A program made the translations under genes and the position numbers. Shown one piece after another: positions 8,035 through 15,793 of a DNA stretch of 39,399 nucleotides (its first letter is position 1; each line of letters starts with the position of its first letter). The stretch comes from Candidatus Collierbacteria bacterium (GTDB lineage Bacteria; Patescibacteriota; Microgenomatia; UBA1400; MFAQ01). Location of the stretch: the NCBI GenBank assembly GCA_903873735.1, contig CAIQPO010000043.1:1-39399 (forward strand), written 5' to 3'. Under the pieces are notes generated by a model. It was given only the letters and a program-made list of their open reading frames with translations. It searched no databases and was not told the DNA's origin.

Positions 8035-8046
8035 CCACACTTACCC

Positions 8047-8075
8047 TTAAATAAAGTAAAATACATCCCTATAAA
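8047..8075 (+). promoter_or_regulatory. Promoter of 8106 cassette
   Basis: TTAAAT (8047-8052), 17-bp spacer, TATAAA (8070-8075). The -35 is imperfect. Confidence 0.5.
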
Positions 8076-8105
8076 CAGCACTTTGACCAAGAAAAGGAGG
8101 TACCC

Positions 8106-8396
8106 ATGAATACTCTCTATGTCCTTATGAGCCTTTTTGGCATTAATTTTCTTCCTAAAGGCTTCGCCCCCATCCCCGGTAAGACATTCTCCAAAGGAAG
8201 CGGCATAATTTACGGACACGAAATTGGGGCAAATAAAAACCTGCGTCTGGAATATCAAGGTGCCACCGCCAACCCGACTTTCAAAAAGGATAAAGACTCC
8301 ATCTGTGTTTATTTCGGCAACGGCTTTGTCTGCCTTTTCCCCGATGGCAGTGTGGTCATCACCGACTGTATCAACCTCTCACTCCAGGTATACTAA
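8106..8396 (+). CDS. Hypothetical protein (class B cassette, inverted in operon)
   Basis: This gene encodes 96 residues of unknown family, predicted beta-rich with Gly turns and a hydrophobic N-terminus that could be a short membrane anchor or a buried strand. An AAAGGAGGT ribosome site sits 5 nt before the ATG. The gene lies opposite to the surrounding operon and converges on tsf, with a shared bidirectional terminator between them. Codons such as GGC, CTC and ACC are preferred, unlike tsf. Confidence 0.72.
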   Translation: MNTLYVLMSLFGINFLPKGFAPIPGKTFSKGSGIIYGHEIGANKNLRLEYQGATANPTFKKDKDSICVYFGNGFVCLFPDGSVVITDCINLSLQVY

Positions 8397-8397
8397 C

Positions 8398-8430
8398 CAA
8401 AAAAGCCCGCATATAGCGGGCTCTTTTATT
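8398..8430. terminator. Bidirectional terminator between 8106 gene and tsf
   Basis: Stem AGCCCGC/GCGGGCT with a 5-nt loop. It has an A tract on its left and a T-rich tract on its right, so it can end both converging transcripts. Confidence 0.85.
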
Positions 8431-8441
8431 AAAAATCTGAT

Positions 8442-8891
8442 TTATTCTTCTCCTAACTTAAACCTAGAAAACCTCATCACTCTGATGTTTTCTCCAGTTT
8501 TTCCTATCAAGCTTTTAACCAAGTTTTCAATAGTTATACCCGCATCTCTGATGTAGGCTTGAGCTAAAAGCTCATCTACATCTTTAGGATTCATTGAAAC
8601 AATCTGCATCGCCACCTCTTTACATAAAGTTTCAAACTCGGCTGTATCAGCCACAAAGTCTGTCTCACAGGCAATCTCCACCATAGCAGCAACTCTGCCA
8701 CCATTGTGGGTATAGCAATACACTTTGCCACTTCTCACCTCTCTGCTTGATTTACTTTCAGCTTTGGCTAAACCCTTGGCCTTGATAATTTCTTCAGCTT
8801 TTACCACATCTCCATTTGATTCCTCCAGTGCCTTCTTAGCGTCCATCACACCAGCACCAGTCTTCTCTCTTAATTCCTTTATTTTGTCCAT
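8442..8891 (-). CDS. tsf: Elongation factor Ts, short form
   Basis: EF-Ts exchanges GDP for GTP on EF-Tu. The N-terminal UBA-like domain (IKELREKTGAGVMDAKKALEE) and the TDFVA contact motif (CETDFVADTAEF) are present. The protein is only 149 residues, about half the E. coli length, and ends after the first core subdomain, as in the most compact EF-Ts forms. The second ATG (8891) is better spaced from GAGG than the first (8894). It follows rpsB by 12-15 bp in the usual order. Confidence 0.93.
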   Translation of the reverse strand: MDKIKELREKTGAGVMDAKKALEESNGDVVKAEEIIKAKGLAKAESKSSREVRSGKVYCYTHNGGRVAAMVEIACETDFVADTAEFETLCKEVAMQIVSMNPKDVDELLAQAYIRDAGITIENLVKSLIGKTGENIRVMRFSRFKLGEE

Positions 8892-8906
8892 CATAGCCTC
8901 AATAAA

Positions 8907-9785
8907 TTATTTTTTAATATCTTTAAGTCCTAAAGATAGGGCAGTTTCTACCTCTTTGACTACAATTTCCAATCCCTTTACGGAGTCATCATTCATTGGG
9001 ATGATGAAATCAACCATGTCAGGATTTGAATTTGAATCAACTAAACCAACTACCTTCACTCCTCTTGATTTAGCCTCTTTTACAGCCAATCTTTCCTTGT
9101 GAGTATCAAAAACAATCACCATCTCAGGAACATCCCTAAGGTTCACCAAACCACCCACTACTCTTTCAAGTCTAGCAATCTCCTTGTCAAACAATACTTG
9201 TTCCTTTTTGGTGTATTTCTTTAGCTGTCCAGAATCTCTCTTTGATCTTAAGGAAACTAATCTCTCGATTGTCTGTCTCACCTGTTTCCAGTTGGTAATC
9301 AAACCGCCCATCCATCTTTGGGATAAATAGGACACACCTATTCTCTTTGCCATTTCCTCGATCATGGGTTTTACTTGTCTTTTTGTACCAACTACCACGA
9401 TTCTCTTGCCAGATGATGCAGCTTGATTAATCTCTTTTGTAGCTTCAGCTAATTTACTTAATGTGATTTCCAAATCAAAAATATGAACTCCATTCTTCTC
9501 ACCCCAAAGATACTTCTTCATCTTTGGATTCCATTTTTTCACCACATGTCCGAAATGAGCTCCAGCTTCGAAAAGCTGTTCTACGGTTACTCCAACTTGT
9601 GGTTTAACTTCTTTCTCAACTTTTTTCTCTTCAACAACGGCTTCTACTTTTATTTCTTCAACTTCTTTTTTAGCAGCCACCTTTTTTACAGGAGTTTTCT
9701 TTACTACTTCTTTCTTAACAACTTTCTTTGTAGTAGTTTTTTTGGTCTCTACCTCGACCTTTTTTTCTTCGGCTTTTTTTGCCAT
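8907..9785 (-). CDS. rpsB: 30S ribosomal protein S2 with Lys-rich N-terminal extension
   Basis: The S2 core begins near residue 66 (VTVEQLFEAGAHFGHVVKKWNPKM) and contains the expected RWMGGLITNW and MVIVFDTHKE segments. Ahead of it lie about 63 extra residues made of Lys, Val, Glu and Thr in loose repeats (KKVVKKEVVKK, KKVAAKKEV), giving 292 residues in total against about 240 in most bacteria. The extension may be a flexible RNA- or membrane-facing tail. The leader of about 70 nt can form a small GAGAT/ATCTC hairpin that might serve autoregulation, which is speculative. Confidence 0.95.
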   Translation of the reverse strand: MAKKAEEKKVEVETKKTTTKKVVKKEVVKKTPVKKVAAKKEVEEIKVEAVVEEKKVEKEVKPQVGVTVEQLFEAGAHFGHVVKKWNPKMKKYLWGEKNGVHIFDLEITLSKLAEATKEINQAASSGKRIVVVGTKRQVKPMIEEMAKRIGVSYLSQRWMGGLITNWKQVRQTIERLVSLRSKRDSGQLKKYTKKEQVLFDKEIARLERVVGGLVNLRDVPEMVIVFDTHKERLAVKEAKSRGVKVVGLVDSNSNPDMVDFIIPMNDDSVKGLEIVVKEVETALSLGLKDIKK

Positions 9786-9856
9786 ATATCATCTCTTTTA
9801 GCTTAGGAGACATTTCAAGAGATTCATCTCCCAGCAAATTTGTAATTAACTGGAGT

Positions 9857-9862
9857 ATTTTA
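9857..9862 (-). promoter_or_regulatory. Possible rpsB -10 box
   Basis: TAAAAT lies about 70 nt upstream of rpsB with only a weak -35. A GAGAT-GA-ATCTC hairpin lies between it and the gene. Confidence 0.3.
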
Positions 9863-9920
9863 TCACAACCAGCCTCGTGAAGAAAGCATTAATTCAGCCA
9901 ATGTCCAAATACCCTATAAC

Positions 9921-9949
9921 TTGACTTTTACGCACAAATATGCTATCAT
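9921..9949 (+). promoter_or_regulatory. Promoter of 9999 cassette
   Basis: TTGACT (9921-9926), 17-bp spacer ending TGC, TATCAT (9944-9949). Confidence 0.8.
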
Positions 9950-9998
9950 CCACCATTAGCACTTTAACCTGACTGACACTGACCTAAGCGGAGGCACT

Positions 9999-10556
9999 AT
10001 GTTTTGGCAAATCTATTTACCCTTGGGTGTTTTTGCCCTGTTCTTCATTATGGGAATTATCAGCGCCGTCAGATCAGACGATCCTGAAATCGTCGGTAGT
10101 GGATTCAGGGTAGGAGTAGCATTTGGAATACTCTTCCTCTTCTTTGGCTTCTTGATCAACACTTTTTTCGGCCCAAAAATTTCGGCAAGTTCAATACCGG
10201 ATATCGAACATCCAACATATCTTGCCTCTTTCAGTGGTGACAAAGAACTTTTTGGCACATATGGTGCTTTCATAGTCGCCAGTGGCACTCTCAGTGAAAA
10301 ACGGCAGTATGAGTACTATTTCTATCTGCCTGATTCAAACAAGATTGCCTTCGCCAAAGTCGATGCTGCAACCGCCCTTATTGTGGAGGATAGCCCAGAT
10401 CGCCCATACATGATCAAGATTAAATCAGTATGCCCGAAAATCGACCCCCAAGGCAACTTCTGGCTTATTACCAGCTGCAACAATTACATCCCCTACGTTA
10501 TCGAATTCCATGTTCCGCAAGGCTCCGTAGTTCAGGAATTCATCGCCAACCCCTAG
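9999..10556 (+). CDS. Two-helix membrane protein, tandem paralogue A (class B)
   Basis: This gene encodes 185 residues with two membrane helices (about 5-22 and 38-56) and a soluble, beta-rich C-terminal domain. That domain shares its layout with the next gene: an SG turn, a YYFYLP strand and a closing xxFHVP motif (FHVPQGSVV here, FHIPANAIV there). The family is unknown; an envelope-facing sensor or structural protein is possible. It has a CGGAGG ribosome site, a full promoter and its own terminator, and G+C-rich codons. Confidence 0.75.
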   Translation: MFWQIYLPLGVFALFFIMGIISAVRSDDPEIVGSGFRVGVAFGILFLFFGFLINTFFGPKISASSIPDIEHPTYLASFSGDKELFGTYGAFIVASGTLSEKRQYEYYFYLPDSNKIAFAKVDAATALIVEDSPDRPYMIKIKSVCPKIDPQGNFWLITSCNNYIPYVIEFHVPQGSVVQEFIANP

Positions 10557-10565
10557 TGCTTTATC

Positions 10566-10590
10566 AACCCGTCTCCCAAGACGGGTTTTT
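10566..10590 (+). terminator. Terminator of 9999 gene
   Basis: An 8-bp stem (AACCCGTC/GACGGGTT) with a 6-nt loop and a T run. The next gene's TTGACA begins 8 nt after it. Confidence 0.87.
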
Positions 10591-10597
10591 ATTTGAT

Positions 10598-10626
10598 TTG
10601 ACATACAAATAACTCAGTGATATCCT
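10598..10626 (+). promoter_or_regulatory. Promoter of 10670 cassette
   Basis: TTGACA (10598-10603), 17-bp spacer, TATCCT (10621-10626). Confidence 0.75.
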
Positions 10627-10669
10627 ATAGGTCGTACTTTCCCATTTCTGTTCGATGGAGACCAAACAC

Positions 10670-11224
10670 ATGCTCACACCAATCATCGTTTTGCTTATCG
10701 GCTTGCTCATCTTCCGCAAGGTGTACTTCTATGCGGACCCTGACATTCGCGATAGTCGACCAAGCTTCGACAAAGAAATGTTTATCCTCGTGGCGATCGT
10801 TGCCATCTTTGCGGGACTTTTGACTGGTGTACTCACCAGCATGGCTTTCCCCACTGTTTCTGTCGCCAACGACCCAGTAAAGCTGGAAACCATGGATATC
10901 AGCGGCCCCGAAATTCAGGGTCGATTCTTCCTGGGATCAGGCTACATCGACAGCGAAGAATACTACGTCTTCCGCTATTATGTGCCTGGCATGAACAATG
11001 TCCTCCGCGACGGCAAAGTCTATCGCTACGAACCGCGTTACCAGGTTATCAACCTGATTCGCGATCAAGAAGCTGACTCTGCCTACTATGTCACCTATCA
11101 TTACGAGTTCGCCTGGGATTGGGCCAAGTGGTTAGCATACAGCCCCATGGACACCACCCCGGAAATATATGATTTCCACATTCCGGCGAACGCCATCGTC
11201 CCGCAGATCAGCATCCAGAAATAG
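10670..11224 (+). CDS. Two-helix membrane protein, tandem paralogue B (class B)
   Basis: This gene encodes 184 residues with membrane helices at the N-terminus (LTPIIVLLIGLLIF) and near residues 37-58, then a soluble domain of Tyr-rich strands (EYYVFRYYVPG, YYVTYHYEF) ending FHIPANAIV. It resembles the preceding gene over its whole length, which suggests duplication followed by strong divergence. I chose the ATG at 10670 because GGAG lies 9 nt before it; the ATG at 10655 has no ribosome site. Strongly G+C-biased third positions set it apart from folD. Confidence 0.75.
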   Translation: MLTPIIVLLIGLLIFRKVYFYADPDIRDSRPSFDKEMFILVAIVAIFAGLLTGVLTSMAFPTVSVANDPVKLETMDISGPEIQGRFFLGSGYIDSEEYYVFRYYVPGMNNVLRDGKVYRYEPRYQVINLIRDQEADSAYYVTYHYEFAWDWAKWLAYSPMDTTPEIYDFHIPANAIVPQISIQK

Positions 11225-11231
11225 CACCTCC

Positions 11232-11256
11232 ACCCGCCTCCATGGCGGGTTTTTTA
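11232..11256 (+). terminator. Terminator of 10670 gene
   Basis: Stem ACCCGCC/GGCGGGT, loop TCCAT, followed by T residues; lies between converging genes. Confidence 0.88.
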
Positions 11257-11260
11257 TTCA

Positions 11261-12037
11261 TTAATTACCAGTTTCAGCCAAATTCACAAACAAAGACACA
11301 ATCGTCAGAGGACCAACTCCACCTGGCACAGGTGTAATCGCTCTAGCCTTTCTTATCGCTCCCTCACTAAAATCAGCTTTCGGATATCCCAAATCAATAC
11401 CCACAAATTCATCCTTTACCATATTCTCAGTAATCAATTCCCCCGCCCCCGTCGCACCTATCACCACATCAAAATCTCTTAATAGATTTAAGTCATCACC
11501 CCTATCAAAGCCAGAAACCACAAAACCTAATTGGAGCAACCTCTCGTAAAGACGTCTTCCCACCATTCCTTCATGTCCAACCAAAGCAACACTCAAATCC
11601 CGCGCAATATTTAGTTTTTCAAAAACTGTCTCCACCGCCAAAACTACTGCAGGCACGAAGCTACTTTTCGGGTTTAATCCGTCTACATCTTTAGCCTCTG
11701 GCACTGTATACAAAATTTGCTCAACATCAATTTCTTCGACCCCTTTCATTGGCAGCTGCACCAAAATTCCATCTATGTCAGCCCTTTCATCTCCATTTAT
11801 AATTGTCTTTAAGATCTCTTCTTTACCATTGGCAAAAACCACTTCAACCACCGCACCAATTCTCTCTCCTGCCTCTCGCTTTAGTCTCACATATGTACTT
11901 TCTCTCCCCAAACCATCACACTGAATAATCATAAGCTTTTTACCCCTCAATAACCCTTGAACCTTTAAGCTTTCTTCTATTAAGGCAGCTTCTCTTTTTC
12001 CATCAAAGACTATCTTATTACTGGATATTTCTTGCAT
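11261..12037 (-). CDS. folD: Divergent methylene-THF dehydrogenase/cyclohydrolase
   Basis: FolD interconverts 5,10-methylene-THF and 10-formyl-THF. At 258 residues it is shorter than usual (about 285). The catalytic set is recognisable: Tyr and Lys in STYVRLKRE, Gln in DGILVQLP, Asp in KDVDGL, and the C-terminal PGGVGPLTI. Two usual motifs are changed: the PCTP segment is replaced by FVPAVVLAV, and the cofactor-side GRSxxVGxP is replaced by GHEGMVGRR. Cofactor or substrate handling may therefore differ. Its start overlaps the glyA stop by 28 bp, implying translational coupling. Confidence 0.85.
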   Translation of the reverse strand: MQEISSNKIVFDGKREAALIEESLKVQGLLRGKKLMIIQCDGLGRESTYVRLKREAGERIGAVVEVVFANGKEEILKTIINGDERADIDGILVQLPMKGVEEIDVEQILYTVPEAKDVDGLNPKSSFVPAVVLAVETVFEKLNIARDLSVALVGHEGMVGRRLYERLLQLGFVVSGFDRGDDLNLLRDFDVVIGATGAGELITENMVKDEFVGIDLGYPKADFSEGAIRKARAITPVPGGVGPLTIVSLFVNLAETGN

Positions 12038-13221
12038 AAGGTTGTTATTTTATCTAATAAATCGTTATTGGCTCCCCTATTAACCGAATGATCAATTACT
12101 TCAGCAATAATCTTCATCTCTTCCTCTCCAAGCCCCCTTGTAGTAATTGCCGGCGTACCGATTCTTATTCCTGATGGATTAAGTGGAGTACCTTTATCAC
12201 CAGGAATGGTATTTGCGTTTACCACAACACCTACTTTTTCAAGCTCCTTCGCCACTTCCCTACCCTTCCCCACTCCAACATCAACCACCATCAAGTGAGT
12301 ATCAGTTCCCCACACAACAAAACCTCTCCTTTTCAATTCACCAGACAATACTATTGCGTTACTCAACACTCGTTCGCAATACTCTTTATACCCTTCATCA
12401 CCAACTTCATACAAAGCCTGGCCTATACCTGCAATCGTATTCATGTGTGGGCCTCCCTGAAGTCCAGGGAAAACTGCCTTTTCAATCTTCTTTGCTAACT
12501 CACTATCCTTTGTCATTCCTCTTTTGGTCACCCCCAAAATTGCCCCCCTTGGGCCTCTTAATGTTTTATGTGTCGTGGTCATAACCACATCCACAAACGG
12601 TGACGGACTAAGCAGTGTTTTACCGGCAATCAAACCAGCAGTGTGTGAGATATCGGCTAATAAGATACAACTATTATCAGAAGTAATTTTACCCACTTTT
12701 TCCCAGTCGATTCTCCAAGGATATGATGTGCTCCCCACCACTACCAATTTTGGTCTTTCCTCCAAAATCACCCTTTCCATTTGTTCATAATCTATAAAGC
12801 CTTTTGTATCCAGACCAAACTTAAACGACTTAAACCATTTTCCCGTTATTGATACATCATGACCATGTGTTAAATGACCTCCACTACTAAGATTTAATCC
12901 CAATACTTTTTCTCCAGGGCTTAGAACAGCCAGATAAACTGCCAAATTTGCAGGGCTACCAGAGTATGGCTGAACATTAACCCACTCTAAGTCAAATATT
13001 TCTCTAGCCCTCATCTGCACATACTCTTCCAACTCATCCATGACAGCATTGCCCTGATAGTATCTCTTGTGGGGATAACCTTCGGCATATTTATCAGACA
13101 AACAAGAACCTACAACCTCCAATACCGCACTCGAAGTATGATTCTCTGAAGGAATGAGTGTAAGTGTGTTTTCCTGCCTCAGTCTCTCCTTATTGATTAT
13201 TTCCTTTATCAAAATATCCAT
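12010..13221 (-). CDS. glyA: Serine hydroxymethyltransferase
   Basis: GlyA converts serine and THF to glycine and 5,10-methylene-THF using PLP. Its 403 residues show the SENHTS opening, KRYYQGN, SGSPAN, ADISHTAGL, the PLP-lysine motif TTTHKTLRGPRG, and FPGLQGGPHMN. It feeds methylene-THF to FolD (overlapping gene) and to the ThyX-like enzyme at 15807. A GATAAT box 6 nt before the ATG and the absence of a spaced Shine-Dalgarno suggest a leaderless mRNA. Confidence 0.96.
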   Translation of the reverse strand: MDILIKEIINKERLRQENTLTLIPSENHTSSAVLEVVGSCLSDKYAEGYPHKRYYQGNAVMDELEEYVQMRAREIFDLEWVNVQPYSGSPANLAVYLAVLSPGEKVLGLNLSSGGHLTHGHDVSITGKWFKSFKFGLDTKGFIDYEQMERVILEERPKLVVVGSTSYPWRIDWEKVGKITSDNSCILLADISHTAGLIAGKTLLSPSPFVDVVMTTTHKTLRGPRGAILGVTKRGMTKDSELAKKIEKAVFPGLQGGPHMNTIAGIGQALYEVGDEGYKEYCERVLSNAIVLSGELKRRGFVVWGTDTHLMVVDVGVGKGREVAKELEKVGVVVNANTIPGDKGTPLNPSGIRIGTPAITTRGLGEEEMKIIAEVIDHSVNRGANNDLLDKITTLCKKYPVIR

Positions 13222-13227
13222 TCACCT

Positions 13228-13233
13228 ATTATC
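13228..13233 (-). promoter_or_regulatory. -10 box for leaderless glyA
   Basis: GATAAT, 6 nt, ATG. Confidence 0.45.
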
Positions 13234-13254
13234 TCACCTAAGAAGAAGATCCAA

Positions 13255-13881
13255 CTAGCACAATATACCAGCCATATTCATATAAGATAGGCAGTCTGAT
13301 ACCACCTCCTCTTTACTCTTAGATGCATCCACTACTCTCCAAAAATCAGGAAACTTTACCGATAACTCTAAGTAAGCATCCCTTACCCTTCTATGAAAAT
13401 CCAGCTCTTTCATGTCGTACCTATCAATATCACTACAACCTCTTTTCCTCAACAAAGCTAACTCTGGAGCCAAGTCGAAATGCAGTACCAAGTCAGGCAT
13501 CAAGCCTCTAGTAGCAATCTTACTTACTGCCACAATAATTTCTCTATCGATTTTTTCGCTCCCCTGATATGCATAAGTACTAAACCAATAACGATCAAGC
13601 AAAACCCCCCTGCTTTCTCTCTCTCCTTTGAGTACCGGCAGTATCTCATTTGCCACCAGGTTGGCTCTAGAAGCTGTGTAAGCGAAAAAAGATGCCATTG
13701 GGTCAATAACCAAATCTGGTCTCTGCTGTACTGCTTCCCTCATCAACTCTCCAAACTCAGTTCCCCCAGGTTCTCGTTTCAGCTCCCATAAAGGAAGATG
13801 TTCCATTAATCCATTTATCGCTGTAGTTTTACCACATCCACTACCACCCTCAGTCACCACAAACGGATATCTCTCATTCAT
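13255..13881 (-). CDS. tmk: Thymidylate kinase
   Basis: Tmk phosphorylates dTMP to dTDP. Visible motifs are the P-loop GGSGCGKTT, the substrate-binding REPGGTEFGELMRE, and the DRYWFSTYAYQG segment. The length, 208 residues, is typical. It overlaps the preceding 84-residue gene by 8 bp and lies two kilobases from the ThyX-like gene that would supply dTMP. The lid region around residues 145-160 is short. Confidence 0.9.
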   Translation of the reverse strand: MNERYPFVVTEGGSGCGKTTAINGLMEHLPLWELKREPGGTEFGELMREAVQQRPDLVIDPMASFFAYTASRANLVANEILPVLKGERESRGVLLDRYWFSTYAYQGSEKIDREIIVAVSKIATRGLMPDLVLHFDLAPELALLRKRGCSDIDRYDMKELDFHRRVRDAYLELSVKFPDFWRVVDASKSKEEVVSDCLSYMNMAGILC

Positions 13882-14128
13882 ATGAGCTTGCTTCTTCTCT
13901 TGTCATAAACATGGTTTCTAGCACCTCATCTGGCAAAATTGCTTCCGAATCTCTTACATACCTTCTAAACTCTGCCAGAACCTGAAGATATCGCTCTTTC
14001 CTATCTACCCCCTTATCTGCCCTTTCCGGTAATGGTTTCTCCACCACCAACCCTTCCCCGCCCACATACCATCTATGGAATCTACTTTCAAATACCTGAG
14101 CACCAGCCTCGACAATATTTTTGGTCAT
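13874..14128 (-). CDS. Small hypothetical protein upstream of tmk
   Basis: This gene encodes 84 charged residues of unknown family; the visible sequence includes VFESRFHRWYVGGEGLVVEKPLP. Its end overlaps tmk by 8 bp, so the two are translated together. A TAGTTT box sits 6 nt before the ATG and no Shine-Dalgarno is visible. It may be part of nucleotide metabolism by association only. Confidence 0.55.
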   Translation of the reverse strand: MTKNIVEAGAQVFESRFHRWYVGGEGLVVEKPLPERADKGVDRKERYLQVLAEFRRYVRDSEAILPDEVLETMFMTREEASSYE

Positions 14129-14134
14129 AAATAC

Positions 14135-14140
14135 AAACTA
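14135..14140 (-). promoter_or_regulatory. Possible -10 box for leaderless 14128 gene
   Basis: TAGTTT, 6 nt, ATG; a weak match. Confidence 0.3.
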
Positions 14141-14166
14141 ATTCTTCTATCTTCAAAAGTCTAGAC

Positions 14167-14195
14167 TTTTATTTTCCAGTTACAAGTCTTATACT
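14167..14195 (+). promoter_or_regulatory. Promoter of 14245 cassette
   Basis: TATACT (14190-14195) with a weak TTTTAT at the 17-bp position. Confidence 0.4.
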
Positions 14196-14244
14196 TTCCC
14201 ACCAGCGTACCTTTACAGGCTTCTTTTAGACACAAGGAGGTATT

Positions 14245-14463
14245 TTGTCCAAAAAAATTACCACAGTACTAAGTAAAAAGGAAAGGGCCAAGCTCCTAAA
14301 CCTTAACCCAACTCCTGGAAGTGAACTTACTCTTCATCGCAATCATCCCCATACCAGCGACGAACACCCTTTTCTGCATACAGACATTGTCCACGTTCGG
14401 TATCTTGGCGATGAAGTTTTTGAATATTTGTACAAAGAACACATTCCCTGTGAACCAAACTAA
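14245..14463 (+). CDS. Small hypothetical protein, TTG start (class B cassette)
   Basis: This gene encodes 72 residues with a basic N-terminus (SKKITTVLSKKERAK), a His-rich centre and a C-terminal YLYKEHIPCEPN. No family is recognised. An AAGGAGGT site is placed 5 nt before a TTG codon, which decides the start. It has its own terminator and converges on the NRAMP-like gene. Composition is intermediate between the two gene classes. Confidence 0.62.
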   Translation: MSKKITTVLSKKERAKLLNLNPTPGSELTLHRNHPHTSDEHPFLHTDIVHVRYLGDEVFEYLYKEHIPCEPN

Positions 14464-14470
14464 ATCTAGT

Positions 14471-14497
14471 AAACGGCAATCTCTTGCCGTTTTTTTA
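14471..14497 (+). terminator. Terminator of 14245 gene
   Basis: A 9-bp stem (AAACGGCAA/TTGCCGTTT) with loop TCTC and a T run. Confidence 0.88.
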
Positions 14498-14502
14498 TCT
14501 GT

Positions 14503-15762
14503 CTATCCCAGTAAATTTTTTATCATGAAGGTAGCCGCCAAAAACATTAACCCAATGGTAATTACCATAATTACATTGCTCAAACCGGACGACTTCCTTC
14601 TGCCTACTACTTCAGTTTTATTTGCTAGTACCAATATCATCACCAATAGCGGTACTGCGGCCACTCCATTAAAAATGGCCGCATAAAATAGTGCTTTAAT
14701 TGCATCTATCTTCAAAAAATTTATTAACAACCCGAGCAACGTGGCCAAAGTTATTGCCAAATAAAAAAACTTGGCTCTCTTAATATCCTTAGACAAACCT
14801 TCCGGTTTTCCCAAGGCTTCTGAAAAAGCATAGGCTAGTCCACCAGCCAGTATCGGAATTGACTGTAAACCAATTCCCACCATCCCAATAGTAAACAGCA
14901 AATAAGCTCCATTCCCAGCCAATGGCCTCAAGGCTTCTGCTGCTTCCTTGGCGGACGAAATCTCGAATATCCCATTTTGATGCAATACTCCTGCTGTCGT
15001 TAAAATAATGAAAAAGGTCATCAAGTTTGAAAAAATCATTCCAATAGCTGTATCTAATCTCATCTTCCTAATTTCGCGCCTAGAAACTTCTGGTCTAACT
15101 CCAAAATCTACAATCTTTTTATCAGCAATCTCCTCTTCCACCTCTTCTGATGTCTGCCAAAAAAATAAATAAGGTGATATTGTCGTACCCAAAAAACCCA
15201 CTACTGTCATCAACCAGTCTTCACTCCATACCGGCTTTATCAAAAATAAACTTTTCAGCGCCTCTCCCCAGTTGTTGGAAATCATCAAGCCTGTCACTAC
15301 ATAGGCAAGAAGTGACAAAGATAACCACTTTAACACCGCTGAATAGCGCTTGTAGGGCACAAACACCTCAATGAGTATTATTCCAACAGCCACCACACCC
15401 AGCCATATCTTTTTATCAAAACCAATCACCATTTCCAAGCTTTCTCCCATTACTCCCAAATTTGCTCCAATGTTTATTACATTTGCACAAGCAAGCAAAA
15501 CCACCGCAAACCACATCCAGTAGACAGAGAAATATTTCTTAATGAGGCTCGTAAGACCCATCCCAGTAATCATCCCCAAGCGACCACACATCTCCTGGAC
15601 TGCAATCATTGCAGGAATCAAAAACAGCGTCAAGAAATTCAGACCATATCCATATCTAGCCCCTGCAATAGAATACGTAGCTATTCCGCTTGGGTCATCA
15701 TCAGCTGCTCCGGTAATAAACCCTGGACCGATCCTTGAAAATAATCTCTTAATGAATCTCAT
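14503..15762 (-). CDS. NRAMP-related divalent metal transporter
   Basis: This polytopic membrane protein of the SLC11/NRAMP fold has about 11 helices in 419 residues. The TM1 metal site reads DPSG (23-26) instead of the DPGN of Mn/Fe transporters, and the TM6 site reads ISPY (195-198) instead of the usual Met-Pro-His. These are the positions that select soft metals, so a harder ion such as Mg2+ is plausible, by analogy with NRAMP-related magnesium transporters. I chose the ATG at 15762, which has a TATGAT box 7 nt upstream; an open frame extends to a TTG at 15813 that would overlap the divergent gene. Confidence 0.85.
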   Translation of the reverse strand: MRFIKRLFSRIGPGFITGAADDDPSGIATYSIAGARYGYGLNFLTLFLIPAMIAVQEMCGRLGMITGMGLTSLIKKYFSVYWMWFAVVLLACANVINIGANLGVMGESLEMVIGFDKKIWLGVVAVGIILIEVFVPYKRYSAVLKWLSLSLLAYVVTGLMISNNWGEALKSLFLIKPVWSEDWLMTVVGFLGTTISPYLFFWQTSEEVEEEIADKKIVDFGVRPEVSRREIRKMRLDTAIGMIFSNLMTFFIILTTAGVLHQNGIFEISSAKEAAEALRPLAGNGAYLLFTIGMVGIGLQSIPILAGGLAYAFSEALGKPEGLSKDIKRAKFFYLAITLATLLGLLINFLKIDAIKALFYAAIFNGVAAVPLLVMILVLANKTEVVGRRKSSGLSNVIMVITIGLMFLAATFMIKNLLG

Positions 15763-15769
15763 TTCTTTA

Positions 15770-15775
15770 ATCATA
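15770..15775 (-). promoter_or_regulatory. -10 box for leaderless NRAMP-like gene
   Basis: TATGAT, 7 nt, ATG at 15762. Confidence 0.4.
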
Positions 15776-15793
15776 CTAAATCGTTTCTTCTGA

